Numbered from the stretch's first letter, positions 16,256 to 25,855 are shown. The stretch: DNA of 64,000 nt from Bacteroidota bacterium (GCA_026391735.1 JAPLDL010000019.1:186001-250000); one strand, 5' to 3'. Numbers and translations are program-made. Notes: generated by a model not told the origin, from the sequence alone.

Positions 16256-17098
16256 ATGTTTTGGCGCCCTCTTTTGTTTGCACTGATCTTACTGACTTCC
16301 TGCTCGGGTTTTTTTAAAAAGAAAACAGAACGGTCGCTTGCACGTGTTTATGACGAGTACCTGTTTGAATCAGACCTGAAAGAAGTTGTACCTCCTGGGA
16401 TCTCTGCAAAAGACAGTATCATGATGGTCAAATCATACGTGGATAACTGGGTCAGGCAACGCCTGATCCTTCACCAGGCTGAGAAAAATCTCCAGAGCGC
16501 ACAGCTTGACTTCTCAAAACAACTTGAGAATTATAAAAACTCCCTCATCATTTTTGAATATGAAAACCAGCTGATCCACCAGAAACTTGATACTGTGGTG
16601 ACCGATGAAGAGATATCAGCATATTACAATACTAACCCGAATACATTTCTTGTCAGGGATAATATCGTTCGGATACAATATGCGAAACTCCCGCTGAAAT
16701 CTAAATTTATTCCCAAAGTAAGGGTGTTGCTGCTCTCCGATAAACCCGACGACCGTAACAGGCTCGCCGATCTTTGTGAACAGCAGTCTTTTGCGTATTT
16801 CATCGATGATCAGAAATGGATCTATTTCACCGACCTTATGAACCAGGTTCCTGTGAGACCAGCCGACCAGGACGATTTTCTTAAAAAAAACAGACAGGTT
16901 GAAGTGAATGACGGAACGTTCACCTATCTCGTCAGGTTCAGGGATTACAGACTGCGCGACAGCAACTCCCCTGTTGAACTCGAGAAACAAAAAATTCATG
17001 ATATAATCCTAAATAAAAGGAAAATGGAGCTCCTGGGCAGGATGCATGAGTATATCTATCAGAATGCCCAGAAACAAAATGATTTTGAAGTATTTTAA
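16256..17098 (+). CDS. Lipoprotein related to SurA N-terminal region, no isomerase domain seen
   Basis: 280-residue lipoprotein: MFWRPLLFALILLTSC gives a lipobox with Cys at residue 16. Residues about 25-130 resemble the helical SurA/PpiC N-terminal module (SYVDNWVRQRLILHQAEKN, VVTDEEISAYYNTNPNTF). The rest lacks the parvulin signatures present in both neighbours. I infer a membrane-anchored partner or chaperone in the same folding pathway. Family members are often labelled peptidyl-prolyl isomerase by position, which the sequence does not support. The ATG at 16256, 14 nt after the previous stop, is chosen because the longer frame from 16226 overlaps that gene and precedes the signal sequence. 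Confidence 0.75.
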   Translation: MFWRPLLFALILLTSCSGFFKKKTERSLARVYDEYLFESDLKEVVPPGISAKDSIMMVKSYVDNWVRQRLILHQAEKNLQSAQLDFSKQLENYKNSLIIFEYENQLIHQKLDTVVTDEEISAYYNTNPNTFLVRDNIVRIQYAKLPLKSKFIPKVRVLLLSDKPDDRNRLADLCEQQSFAYFIDDQKWIYFTDLMNQVPVRPADQDDFLKKNRQVEVNDGTFTYLVRFRDYRLRDSNSPVELEKQKIHDIILNKRKMELLGRMHEYIYQNAQKQNDFEVF

Positions 17099-17118
17099 TC
17101 TTCTAAGGAATTTCAACC

Positions 17119-18489
17119 ATGCAATGTAGCCGAAGCATTTTTCTTATTGTCTTTGCAAGTTTTTTCATATTGTTGAAAGGATATTCCCAGCTGCCTCAGG
17201 ATACCGTGATAGACGGTATAGTTGCTGTAGTTGGCGGTAACATGATCCTTAAATCGGATATTGAAACCCAGTATCTGCAGTTGCGCGGACAGGGGATAAT
17301 CAAAGGCAGCCCGCCGCGAGTGAGATGCCAGATCCTCGATAAACTGTTGTATATGAAACTTCTGCTTCACCAGGCCCAGGTTGATAGTATTAAAGTGACC
17401 GACGGACAGGTGGAAGCAGAAATGGACCGGCGCATGAGGTATTTCATATCCCAGGCAGGTTCGCCTGAGAAACTGGAAGAATATTACCAGAAAACACTGC
17501 TCGAAATAAAGAATGAATTGAAAGAAATCATCAGGGAACAGATGCTTACCGAACAGGAAGAACAAAAGATCACCAAGGATATTACCACTACGCCATCCGA
17601 AGTCAGAAGCTTTTATAAAAAAATTGATAAGGACAGCATCCCTTTGATCAACGCCGAATTTGAGATAGGAATGATCATTAAGCAACCTGTAATAGGCCAG
17701 GAAGAAAAACAGATGGTGATCAATAAACTGAAGGGATTTAAAGACAGGATTGCCAAAGGGGATGAGTTTGCCACCCTGGCTGTCCTGTATTCAGAAGACC
17801 CCGGATCGGCAAAGCAGGGAGGGGAACTGGGGATGTTCAAACGGGGAGACATGCGGCCTGAATTTGAGGCAGCCTCATTCAAGCTGAAAACTCCTGGAGA
17901 TGTTTCCGATATCGTGGAAACGGAAGACGGATTTCATCTTATCCAACTGATCGAACGAAGAGGTGAATATATAAACGTGCGTCATATCCTTCTGCAACCC
18001 CAGGTTTCCCTCGTGAACCTGAATAAGGCAAAAATGTCTCTCGACAGCGTCGTGACTATGATCTCTACTAAAAAGATCAAATTTGACGAGGCGGTCATTA
18101 AGTATTCCGATGACCCTTCTAAAAATAACGGGGGTCTTGTTGTTAATAATGTTACCGGAACCACTCGATTCGAGGCAAACCAGCTCTCACAGCTGGACCC
18201 CAAAGTATTTTTCATCGTTGATAAACTCAAAGTCGGTGAAATAAGTGCCCCGGTTCTGATGAAGACCGATAGAGGGAAGCAGGAATACAGGATATATTAT
18301 CTGAAAGACAGAACCAGCCCCCACCGCGCAAACCTTGAAAATGATTATGCCCGAATCCAGCAGATGACCCAAAGCCAGAAGAAAGACAAGGTTATCAATG
18401 AATGGGTAAACCAGAAATTGCCGGGAACTTATATCAAGATATCAGAGCAATATACTAATTGCGAATTTACAAGGAAATGGATACGTTAA
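17119..18489 (+). CDS. surA: SurA-like periplasmic chaperone / peptidyl-prolyl isomerase
   Basis: 456-residue exported protein with a signal peptide (residues 1-25), the SurA N-terminal domain (DGIVAVVGGNMILKSDIETQ; about residues 30-165) and two parvulin domains. The first, about 175-280, has the full pattern (YSEDPGSAKQGGELGMFKRG, ETEDGFHLIQLIERRG). The second, about 285-390, begins YINVRHILLQPQ and is more divergent. SurA proteins chaperone outer-membrane barrels from the Sec exit to the BAM machinery. The reading frame overlaps the MoxR ATPase start by 13 nt, suggesting translational coupling. Confidence 0.9.
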   Translation: MQCSRSIFLIVFASFFILLKGYSQLPQDTVIDGIVAVVGGNMILKSDIETQYLQLRGQGIIKGSPPRVRCQILDKLLYMKLLLHQAQVDSIKVTDGQVEAEMDRRMRYFISQAGSPEKLEEYYQKTLLEIKNELKEIIREQMLTEQEEQKITKDITTTPSEVRSFYKKIDKDSIPLINAEFEIGMIIKQPVIGQEEKQMVINKLKGFKDRIAKGDEFATLAVLYSEDPGSAKQGGELGMFKRGDMRPEFEAASFKLKTPGDVSDIVETEDGFHLIQLIERRGEYINVRHILLQPQVSLVNLNKAKMSLDSVVTMISTKKIKFDEAVIKYSDDPSKNNGGLVVNNVTGTTRFEANQLSQLDPKVFFIVDKLKVGEISAPVLMKTDRGKQEYRIYYLKDRTSPHRANLENDYARIQQMTQSQKKDKVINEWVNQKLPGTYIKISEQYTNCEFTRKWIR

Positions 18490-19463
18490 ACAATCATACA
18501 ATTCCATATAAATCAGACGTTGAAGCTGTTGATGCCCTGGTTGAAAAATATGCCAGGCTGAAAACCGAGGTTGCAAAGGTTATTGAAGGCCAGAAAGAGG
18601 TTGTAGACGGACTACTGATCTCGGTATTCAGCAGGGGGCATTGCCTGCTTGTTGGGGTGCCGGGTCTTGCCAAAACCCTGATGGTCCACACTATTTCAAA
18701 TGTCCTCGGCCTGAGCTTTAACCGTATACAGTTCACTCCCGACCTTATGCCGTCAGACATCATAGGTACGGAGATCCTGGATGAATCAAGGCATTTCCGC
18801 TTCATCAAAGGACCTGTTTTTGCTAATATCATACTGGCGGATGAGATTAACCGTACACCCCCCAAGACCCAGAGTGCGCTGCTGGAAGCAATGCAGGAGA
18901 AGGCCGTCACAGTAGCCGGTCAGACTTACCACCTGGATGAACCTTTTTTTGTGCTGGCCACCCAGAACCCTATTGAACAGGAAGGTACATATCCTTTGCC
19001 TGAAGCCCAGCTTGACCGGTTCATGTTCAATATATGGCTCGATTATCCCTCACATGAAGAGGAGATAAGAATCATGAAAATGACAACCTCCGATAGAATT
19101 CTCAAACCTGAGATCGTCCTAAATGCGGAGGAAATTTTATTTTTTCAGAACCTGGTCCGCAAGATACCCGTTCCCGAAAACGTCTATAATTATGCCGTCA
19201 CACTGGCTTCAAAGACCAGGCCGGGAACCCTGGCCGCCCATCCCTGGGCTAAGGAATATCTCACCTGGGGCGCTGGCCCCAGGGCCTCACAAAACCTGAT
19301 CATTGGCGCCAAATGCCATTCCATATTGAAAGGTAAATATTCGCCTGATATCGAAGACGTAAAAGCTGTCGCCATTCCCGTTCTGAGGCATCGGATAGTC
19401 AGGAATTATAAAGCCGAAGCCGAGGGGATTCGTGAAGAAGCTATTATAAATCATCTTTTATAG
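18477..19463 (+). CDS. MoxR-family AAA+ ATPase
   Basis: 328-residue cytoplasmic ATPase. Walker A GVPGLAKT is at about 60-67, Walker B ILADEINR near 121-128, then the sensor/arginine region LATQNPIEQEGTYPLPEAQL and a C-terminal lid domain (AAA_lid). MoxR proteins are chaperone-like ATPases, usually linked to von Willebrand A domain partners. No such partner gene is in the window. The ATG at 18477 overlaps the end of surA by 13 nt and is preferred to 18459 because the family starts close to this point. The last bases of surA (ACAAGGAAATGG) supply AAGG-like ribosome binding. Confidence 0.93.
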   Translation: MDTLNNHTIPYKSDVEAVDALVEKYARLKTEVAKVIEGQKEVVDGLLISVFSRGHCLLVGVPGLAKTLMVHTISNVLGLSFNRIQFTPDLMPSDIIGTEILDESRHFRFIKGPVFANIILADEINRTPPKTQSALLEAMQEKAVTVAGQTYHLDEPFFVLATQNPIEQEGTYPLPEAQLDRFMFNIWLDYPSHEEEIRIMKMTTSDRILKPEIVLNAEEILFFQNLVRKIPVPENVYNYAVTLASKTRPGTLAAHPWAKEYLTWGAGPRASQNLIIGAKCHSILKGKYSPDIEDVKAVAIPVLRHRIVRNYKAEAEGIREEAIINHLL

Positions 19464-19540
19464 TGAAATATTTCACCTTTTAAGGATTCTACTTCGGGCT
19501 TGAATTCTTTTGAAATAATTTCGCGGAAATTTCTCTGAAC

Positions 19541-20521
19541 ATGAATCTGAAAACCTCTAATCAATTAATTGTAATTTTGATGCTTGCCTGTATTTCATGC
19601 TGGCTCGTTTCCTGCAATCACAAGGATAAACCAACGAACTCACAAGACAATCTCAACGGCAAAATCACCATTTCGGGCGCTTTTGCATTATACCCTCTTA
19701 CCATACGATGGGCTGAGGAATTCCGTAAAATTCATCCGAACGTCACCATCAATATCTCTGCAGGAGGCGCCGGAAAAGGGATGGCCGATGCCCTGTCTAA
19801 AATGGTCGACCTGGGAATGTATTCAAAGGAAGTGAGCCCTGAAGAAAAAGCCAAAGGCGCCTGGTCACTGGCCTGTGCCAAGGATGCTGTGTTGCCTGTT
19901 ATGAACGCGTCAAACCCCCTGGTTAAGACCATTCAGGCTGCAGGTGTGACTAAAGATAAATTTTACGGGATCTTTATTACGGGGAATGTGAAAACCTGGG
20001 GCCAGCTCATCGGCAATAAGGACGCAAGTACAATGGACGTGTTCACCCGCTCCGACGCCTGCGGGGCTGCCGACATGTGGGCAAAGTTCATGATGAATAA
20101 AAAGCAGGAGGACCTGCAGGGAATAGGAGTGAACGGGGATCCGGGTGTTGCAGATGCAGTACGGAAAACTGTTTACGGCATTGGATATAATAACCTGAAT
20201 TTCGTGTTTGACGTACAGAGCCGCAAACCCTACCAGGGACTTGCTATTGTTCCAATCGACATCAACGGCAACGGGAAGATCGATAAGGAAGAGGATTTTT
20301 ACCATTCCATGGATGAGGTGATGGCGGCAATAAACGACGGGAGATATCCCTCGCCTCCGGCCCGCCAGCTTTATTTTGTCTCGGCCGGCAAACCTTCCAA
20401 TAAACTTGTGCTTACTTTTCTTAATTTTATACTTTCCGACGGGCAGAAGTATGTTAACGAAGCAGGGTACGTCCGTTTGAAAGATGATGTCATCCGCAGT
20501 CAGTTAAACAAATTGCAGTGA
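19541..20521 (+). CDS. pstS: Phosphate ABC transporter substrate-binding lipoprotein PstS
   Basis: 326-residue lipoprotein with the lipobox LVSC (Cys near residue 25). The PBP-like fold follows: GKITISGAFALYPLTIRWAEEF (phosphate-loop type SGAFAL), INISAGGAGKGMADALSKM, and FTRSDACGAADMWAKFM. It captures phosphate in the periplasm and delivers it to PstCA. It heads a tight four-gene unit pstS-pstC-pstA-pstB, with pstC starting 1 nt after its stop. No clear Pho box was identified in the 77-nt gap before it. Confidence 0.93.
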   Translation: MNLKTSNQLIVILMLACISCWLVSCNHKDKPTNSQDNLNGKITISGAFALYPLTIRWAEEFRKIHPNVTINISAGGAGKGMADALSKMVDLGMYSKEVSPEEKAKGAWSLACAKDAVLPVMNASNPLVKTIQAAGVTKDKFYGIFITGNVKTWGQLIGNKDASTMDVFTRSDACGAADMWAKFMMNKKQEDLQGIGVNGDPGVADAVRKTVYGIGYNNLNFVFDVQSRKPYQGLAIVPIDINGNGKIDKEEDFYHSMDEVMAAINDGRYPSPPARQLYFVSAGKPSNKLVLTFLNFILSDGQKYVNEAGYVRLKDDVIRSQLNKLQ

Positions 20522-20522
20522 A

Positions 20523-21413
20523 ATGTATCTACTGAACAGGCAACAAAGGCATGTGGTGAATTACAGCTGGATGCTTTTCAGCCTGCTTATCATTGCTTTC
20601 CTGCCTTTTATGCTGTTCGGCGGACTATATTTCAAATCTTTCCTGCTGCTGAAAAGTTATACCCTAAAGGACCTTATCTTTTCACATTCATGGCATCCTT
20701 CTAGGGGTGAATTCGGGTTCTATCCTTTCATCCTGGGCTCGGTATGGGTAACCCTGCTTGCCATCCTGATCTCAACACCTATCTGCCTGCTTACCGCCAT
20801 CAATGTGACCCAGTATGCTAAAAAACGCTTCCTGAGGATCATGCACCCCGTGATCGACATCCTGGCTGGCATCCCTTCGGTAGTTTACGGGGTTTGGGGG
20901 ATACTGGTCATCGTCCCATTTATTTCCCGTTACCTTGGGCCCTGGTTCGGAGTCCAGACCATGGGATACAGTATTCTTGCGGGGGCTCTTGTACTGAGTG
21001 TCATGATCATCCCCTTCATCCTGAACATCATGATAGAGATCTTCAGGACCATACCCACGGAACTTAAGGAGGCGACGCTTTCGCTGGGCGCAACTAAATG
21101 GCAGATGGTGAAGCACGTGCTTTTACGTAAAGCCCTGCCGGGTATCATAGCATCCGTGGGTTTCGGGCTTGCAAGGGCTTTCGGTGAAACCATGGCAGTG
21201 CTTATGGTCGTTGGGAATGTGATCAAGGTACCTCATTCGGTCTTTGACCCGGGCTATACCTTGCCGGCCCTGATCGCTAACAATTACGGTGAGGTGCTTT
21301 CGATACCCCAGTATGATTCGGCTTTGATGTTTGCGGCCTTACTCCTCCTGGTGGTTTCACTGTTCTTTAACCTCCTGATGCATTTCTTTATTGCAAGATA
21401 TAATAAGTATTGA
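20523..21413 (+). CDS. pstC: Phosphate ABC transporter permease PstC
   Basis: 296-residue inner-membrane permease with about six membrane segments. The cytoplasmic EAA-type loop is ELKEATLSLGATKWQMVKHVLL (about residues 180-200), followed by RKALPGIIASVGFGLARAFGETMAV. It pairs with PstA to form the translocation channel. It begins 1 nt after pstS and ends 1 nt before the pstA start. Confidence 0.95.
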   Translation: MYLLNRQQRHVVNYSWMLFSLLIIAFLPFMLFGGLYFKSFLLLKSYTLKDLIFSHSWHPSRGEFGFYPFILGSVWVTLLAILISTPICLLTAINVTQYAKKRFLRIMHPVIDILAGIPSVVYGVWGILVIVPFISRYLGPWFGVQTMGYSILAGALVLSVMIIPFILNIMIEIFRTIPTELKEATLSLGATKWQMVKHVLLRKALPGIIASVGFGLARAFGETMAVLMVVGNVIKVPHSVFDPGYTLPALIANNYGEVLSIPQYDSALMFAALLLLVVSLFFNLLMHFFIARYNKY

Positions 21414-21414
21414 G

Positions 21415-22272
21415 ATGAAACGGACACTGAAAGCTGAAGAGACTTTTTTCAGGATTTTTATGAACATCACCACGGGATTCATCCTGATCATCCTGGGGAT
21501 CATCATCTACAGTGTGTTTGAAAAAGGGATGAAAGCCCTGTCGTGGGAGATGCTGACTTCGGTGCCCAGCGGAGGGTATTATTACGGAAAGGGAGGGGGC
21601 ATACTCAATGCCATCGTGGGGTCCCTTGTCCTGGCTTTTGGCGCTACCATACTTGCCTTCCTCATCGGCCTTCCTGTCGCTCTTTACATGAACGTTTTCC
21701 TGGTAAGGCGCAAAAGACTGGTCAACCTCATCCGTTTCATCCTCGACCTCATCTGGGGTGTGCCGTCTATCGTATATGGTGCTTTCGGCTTTACCCTGAT
21801 GGTGTTTATAGGCTTGCAGACTTCCCTGTTGGCGGGTATCATTACCGTGACGTTGTTCATACTTCCTATTATGATAAGGTCTATGGATGAGATCCTGAGA
21901 ACCGTCCCCATGGGGCTCTCCGAAGCCACCTATTCACTCGGGAGCAACAAATCGGAACTTGCCTTCAAGATTTTTACCAGGCAGTCGGTCTCGGGTATAA
22001 TCACTGCGGTGCTTTTGTCATTCGGACGTGCCATTGGAGATGCCGCCTCAGTGTTGTTTACTGCAGGATATACCGATAACCTGCCCAATTCACTGATGGA
22101 GCCGGTGGCCACGCTTCCGCTTTCAATCTTCTTCCAGCTGGCTTCCCCTGTGCCTGAAGTCCAGGCCAGGGCTTATGCCTCAGCTCTCGTCCTTACCGTT
22201 ATCATTCTCATAGTCAGCCTGTTTTCACGAGGACTTGGGAAGCGCTATCATAAAACAAAAATAAATTTCTGA
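21415..22272 (+). CDS. pstA: Phosphate ABC transporter permease PstA
   Basis: 285-residue inner-membrane permease with about six membrane segments and the family loop GLSEATYSLGSNKSELAFKIF, then SGIITAVLLSFGRAIGDAASVLF. The ATG at 21415 follows the pstC stop by one base (TTGAGATGA context). The longer frame from 21391 would overlap pstC and adds no membrane segment. PstB follows after 10 nt. Confidence 0.94.
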   Translation: MKRTLKAEETFFRIFMNITTGFILIILGIIIYSVFEKGMKALSWEMLTSVPSGGYYYGKGGGILNAIVGSLVLAFGATILAFLIGLPVALYMNVFLVRRKRLVNLIRFILDLIWGVPSIVYGAFGFTLMVFIGLQTSLLAGIITVTLFILPIMIRSMDEILRTVPMGLSEATYSLGSNKSELAFKIFTRQSVSGIITAVLLSFGRAIGDAASVLFTAGYTDNLPNSLMEPVATLPLSIFFQLASPVPEVQARAYASALVLTVIILIVSLFSRGLGKRYHKTKINF

Positions 22273-22282
22273 TCTTCGCAAT

Positions 22283-23038
22283 ATGGAGAATGCCATCAGA
22301 ATAAAAGATCTTAATGTGTTTGCCGGGAAGACCCAGATCCTGAAGAATATCAATGTTGAGATCCCGAAAAACGAGATTACGGTGATACTCGGGCCCTCAG
22401 GTTGCGGTAAAACCACCCTTCTCAAATGCATGAACCGCCTCACCGATTTGTACCCCGAACTCAAGGTAAGCGGTGAAATCCTGATCAACGATAAAAATAT
22501 TTTTGCTCCCGGTGCAGATATCAGCAAACTTAGGCAGAGCATGGGACTTCTTTCTCAGAGGCCATACCCACTGCCGATGACCATTTACAATAACATCGCT
22601 TACGCCCTGAAGCTTCGCGGGATCAGGGGCAGGCGCAAGCAACATGTACTGGTGATGGATTATCTGAAGCAGGCCAACCTGTATGATGAAGTCAGGAAAC
22701 GCCTGAGGGAACCTGCCTCGCGTTTGTCGATAGGACAGCAGCAAAGGCTTTGCCTTGCCCGCGGTCTCGCTGTGAACCCCGATATCATCCTTGCCGACGA
22801 ACCCACCTCCGCCCTCGACCCCATTTCGAGCCGGTTCATAGATGAGAAGTTCCAGGAGATCAAACCCCACTTTACAATAGTCGTGGTGACCCATGTCCTC
22901 CGCCAGGCCCGCCGCATCGCCGACAACGTCATCTTCATGTACATGGGCGAAGTCGTCGAACAAGGCCCCGCCAAGGACTTCTTCGAAAACCCTCAGGAGG
23001 AGAAGACGAAATCATACCTGGAGGGGATGTTTAATTAA
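22283..23038 (+). CDS. pstB: Phosphate ABC transporter ATPase PstB
   Basis: 251-residue ATPase that drives PstCA. Walker A is GPSGCGKT (about residues 37-44), Q-loop LSQRPYPLPMTIYNNIAYAL, Walker B IILADEPTSALD, and H-loop VVTHVLRQA. The ABC signature reads LSIGQQQR rather than the usual LSGGQQQR, so one normally conserved Gly is Ile. No phoU follows, although the two are usually adjacent; it may lie elsewhere. Last gene of the pst unit. Confidence 0.95.
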   Translation: MENAIRIKDLNVFAGKTQILKNINVEIPKNEITVILGPSGCGKTTLLKCMNRLTDLYPELKVSGEILINDKNIFAPGADISKLRQSMGLLSQRPYPLPMTIYNNIAYALKLRGIRGRRKQHVLVMDYLKQANLYDEVRKRLREPASRLSIGQQQRLCLARGLAVNPDIILADEPTSALDPISSRFIDEKFQEIKPHFTIVVVTHVLRQARRIADNVIFMYMGEVVEQGPAKDFFENPQEEKTKSYLEGMFN

Positions 23039-23040
23039 TG

Positions 23041-23100
23041 TAGCGCCTTAGCTCGCTATCTTGCAACGCTGCTGCGTCTGCTGCGTCGCTAATGCAAGCT
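23041..23100. repeat. GC-rich intergenic sequence with internal direct repeats
   Basis: The gap after pstB holds GCTGCTGCGTCTGCTGCGTC, a doubled CTGCTGCGTC unit, flanked by the short inverted ends TTGCA (23061-23065) and TGCAA (about 23093-23097). It looks unlike the other intergenic regions and may be a dispersed repeat or part of a terminator. Its copy number cannot be judged from one window. Confidence 0.3.
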
Positions 23101-23174
23101 ATCACATTAATTCAATCATTTACATGATCGCTCCTTGCAGCCAAGGCAGCTTTTGCAAATTGTTGCGCTTTTCT

Positions 23175-24125
23175 CTACTTCCCTACTTTTCTTCCCTGCC
23201 ATGTCCCTATCCTCTCAAGCTCCCGTTCTATCCTCCTCAGCACCTCGTCGTATCTCAGTAGTCCCCAGTTGTGTTCTTCAATATAACGGGGCGGGACTTC
23301 TCCTGCAAAACGCTCGATTGAGATCTCAGGGCTGAGTTCTTCAAGGAATTCTATTATGAAATCAATATAGGACTCAAGTGTGAACGGATGGAAATCACCC
23401 GGTTGAGCTATGTATTCCTTCTCCATCATCGTTCCCCTGATGATCTGCAACTGGTGGAATTTCACGCTGTCGAGGGGCAGGGCTGAAATGAAATCAGCAT
23501 ACTTATGCATCATCTCAAGGGTCTCCCCGGGTAAGCCGAAAATGAAATGAGCCCCTGTGCTGATGCCCATGGCATGGGTCTTCTTAATGGCATCCACGCC
23601 TTCTTCCACGGTATGGCAGCGGTTGATGCGCCTCAATGTCTCATCATAGATTGACTCTATCCCGAATTCGACCTGGACGAAATATTTCGAAGTCAGTGAT
23701 GATAAGTATCGGAGGATGTCATCGTCGATGCAATCAGGCCTTGTACCTATAACTAGTCCAGCCACACCCGGATAGGAGAGGGCTTCTTCGTATTTCTGCT
23801 TAAGGATTTCAAGGGGTGCATAGGTGTTTGAATAGGGCTGGAAATAGGCGAGAAATTTATTTGCCCGCCTGTACCTGACTGCATGAAATTCTATCCCAAG
23901 CCTGATCTGCTCGCTTATAGAGGATGTGCTTTCGCAATAGGAAGGGTTGAAGGCTTCATTGACGCAATAGGTGCATCCTCCGCTTCCTTTACTGCCGTCA
24001 CGGTTGGGACAGGTGAAGCCGGCGTCAATTGCAAGTTTCTGCAGGCGTTCCCCGAAAAGGGACTTCATTTTCCAGGTGTAGGAATTATACCTGTGAGGCC
24101 CCCAGCTATGTGGTATTGAATCCAA
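23175..24125 (-). CDS. TIGR01212-type radical SAM protein (YhcC-like)
   Basis: 316-residue cytoplasmic protein. The [4Fe-4S] cluster motif CPNRDGSKGSGGCTYC (Cys 39, 51, 54; spacing CX11CX2C) is typical of the YhcC/TIGR01212 group rather than the classic CX3CX2C. Other family motifs are VEFGIESIYDETLRRINRCH and GAHFIFGLPGETLEMM. These proteins are thought to be tRNA- or metabolism-related radical enzymes; the reaction is not established. The length is normal. The start at 24125 lies 6 nt downstream of the transporter stop, so they may be co-transcribed. Confidence 0.9.
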   Translation of the reverse strand: MDSIPHSWGPHRYNSYTWKMKSLFGERLQKLAIDAGFTCPNRDGSKGSGGCTYCVNEAFNPSYCESTSSISEQIRLGIEFHAVRYRRANKFLAYFQPYSNTYAPLEILKQKYEEALSYPGVAGLVIGTRPDCIDDDILRYLSSLTSKYFVQVEFGIESIYDETLRRINRCHTVEEGVDAIKKTHAMGISTGAHFIFGLPGETLEMMHKYADFISALPLDSVKFHQLQIIRGTMMEKEYIAQPGDFHPFTLESYIDFIIEFLEELSPEISIERFAGEVPPRYIEEHNWGLLRYDEVLRRIERELERIGTWQGRKVGK

Positions 24126-24131
24126 GATGTT

Positions 24132-25799
24132 TTAGCTGGTTGTTGCGCGCTCCAGCTTTTTCAGGATTGAGAAAATAAAGATTGCTGATAAGAGGGTAAG
24201 GCAAACAAGCAGTAAAAAGAACTGCCAGATCTGCCATTTATCCCAGAACGGACCTATGAAACCGGCCATAATATTTCCGATGGCCGTAGCTCCGAACCAG
24301 CCTCCCTGGGCCAGTCCCTTATGCTGGGGAGGAGCGACCTTAGAAACGAAGGAGATGCCGATGGGGCTGAGGAATAGTTCAGCGATTGTGAGGGTGAAGT
24401 ACATACTGATAAGCCAGTAAGGTGAACGAAGGGTGTCGGAAACGCCTCCTTTTGCAGCAAGTTCCGCAGGGCTCATCAATCCGCGGGAAGCAAGAATCAT
24501 GATAATGAACCCGACTGCGGTGATCAGCATACCTATACCTATCTTTTTCGGCGATGAAGGTTCTTTCCCTTTTTTATTGAGATATGCAAAGTACCCGATA
24601 ACGATAGGAGTGAGGAAAACGATGAAAATGGGATTGAACTGCTGGAATATCTCGGGCGATATCTTGTTGCCTTCGGGCTGCAGCATGCCTATTGTGAAGT
24701 ATGCCAGGATAAGGGAACCGAGAGCAACGACACCTCCGATAATTTTAGTCTTTTTCGAATTCGCTCTACCGAAAAGAAGCACAAACCCCATAATGGCGAT
24801 TAATAAGGGCAGCAGGGTTGAAAGGTTGAATATAATTGCGGAACCCTTGGATATTGACGCCACGGTATAGTCCCTCGCAAAAATGGTAAGGGTGAACCCG
24901 TTTTGCTGAAATGCCATCCAGAAGAACATTACAACAAAGAATACAAGGCCGAGGGCGATGAAACGGTCCTTGATCTGGCTTTTTGAAAGTACCACCAGGT
25001 TTGGATCTTTTGCTGCTTTCTGCTGCTTGTGGGTTACATCGGCGGTCTTGTAATATTTCCTGAAGCCGATAAAGATCAGCAAAGAGGCGATCATGCTCAG
25101 GGCTGCAACGCCGAAACCTGCATTGTAGGCCTGTCCTATGCTGTCGATGTACTGCTGGCAGAATACGGTGAGGTCGGTGATCCTGCCTCCTGCCTGGGTA
25201 TGCATGAACTGCTCGAGCTGCGCGGTGTTCTGAAGGGTGTGGTCAAGGTATTTATGTGCAAGGCTGGGTATTGCCGAATCATAAGTGAACCCCGAACGGG
25301 CAAGGATCCAGTTCCGCATCCCGCCTGCAGCGCTGGGTGCAAAGAATGCACCGATATTGATACCCATGTAGAACAGGTTGAAAGCCGAATCCCTGAGGTG
25401 GCTGTATTTGGCTTCATCATACATATTACCTACCAGAGCCTGGAGATTACCTTTGAATAAACCTGTTCCAAGGGCAATTACGGCAAGCGCGAAATACATG
25501 AAAAACACCCCGTTGCCCGGCACTGCCAGAAGAGCGTAACCAAGGAACATGACGATGATACCAAGGATAATGGTTTTGCCATAACCTAAGATATTATCCG
25601 AAATATACCCGCCAAGCAGGGGCAGAAAATAAACCCCGAAAAGAAAGACACCGTAAATGCGTCCTGCTTCCGAGGTGGTCCATCCAAATTTCGATTGAAG
25701 GTATAACAGAAAGATCGCAAGCATGGTGTAATAACCGAAGCGCTCGCCCATATTGGCAAAGAAAGCAACAAATAATCCTTTAGGATGTCCTTTGAACAT
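24132..25799 (-). CDS. POT/PTR-family proton-coupled peptide transporter
   Basis: 555-residue inner-membrane transporter with 12 or more hydrophobic segments. The POT signature is near the N-terminus (FFANMGERFGYYTMLAIFLLYLQ, the ExxER-like region, and GGYISDNILGYGKTIILG). A second conserved stretch is FYMGINIGAFFAPSAAG, and near the C-terminus SPIGISFVSKVAPPQHKGL. It imports di- and tripeptides with protons. A TACTTTTG -7 box sits about 50 nt upstream. A radical SAM gene follows 6 nt after the stop. Confidence 0.92.
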   Translation of the reverse strand: MFKGHPKGLFVAFFANMGERFGYYTMLAIFLLYLQSKFGWTTSEAGRIYGVFLFGVYFLPLLGGYISDNILGYGKTIILGIIVMFLGYALLAVPGNGVFFMYFALAVIALGTGLFKGNLQALVGNMYDEAKYSHLRDSAFNLFYMGINIGAFFAPSAAGGMRNWILARSGFTYDSAIPSLAHKYLDHTLQNTAQLEQFMHTQAGGRITDLTVFCQQYIDSIGQAYNAGFGVAALSMIASLLIFIGFRKYYKTADVTHKQQKAAKDPNLVVLSKSQIKDRFIALGLVFFVVMFFWMAFQQNGFTLTIFARDYTVASISKGSAIIFNLSTLLPLLIAIMGFVLLFGRANSKKTKIIGGVVALGSLILAYFTIGMLQPEGNKISPEIFQQFNPIFIVFLTPIVIGYFAYLNKKGKEPSSPKKIGIGMLITAVGFIIMILASRGLMSPAELAAKGGVSDTLRSPYWLISMYFTLTIAELFLSPIGISFVSKVAPPQHKGLAQGGWFGATAIGNIMAGFIGPFWDKWQIWQFFLLLVCLTLLSAIFIFSILKKLERATTS

Positions 25800-25847
25800 A
25801 ATCTGCGTTTGTTTGGTAAATACTGAATTGATTCGGGTCGATGGCTA

Positions 25848-25855
25848 CAAAAGTA
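25848..25855 (-). promoter_or_regulatory. Promoter -7 box for the peptide transporter
   Basis: Minus-strand TACTTTTG fits TAnnTTTG, with TTG about 18 nt further upstream as a possible -33 element. It lies 49 nt before the ATG at 25799. Confidence 0.5.
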
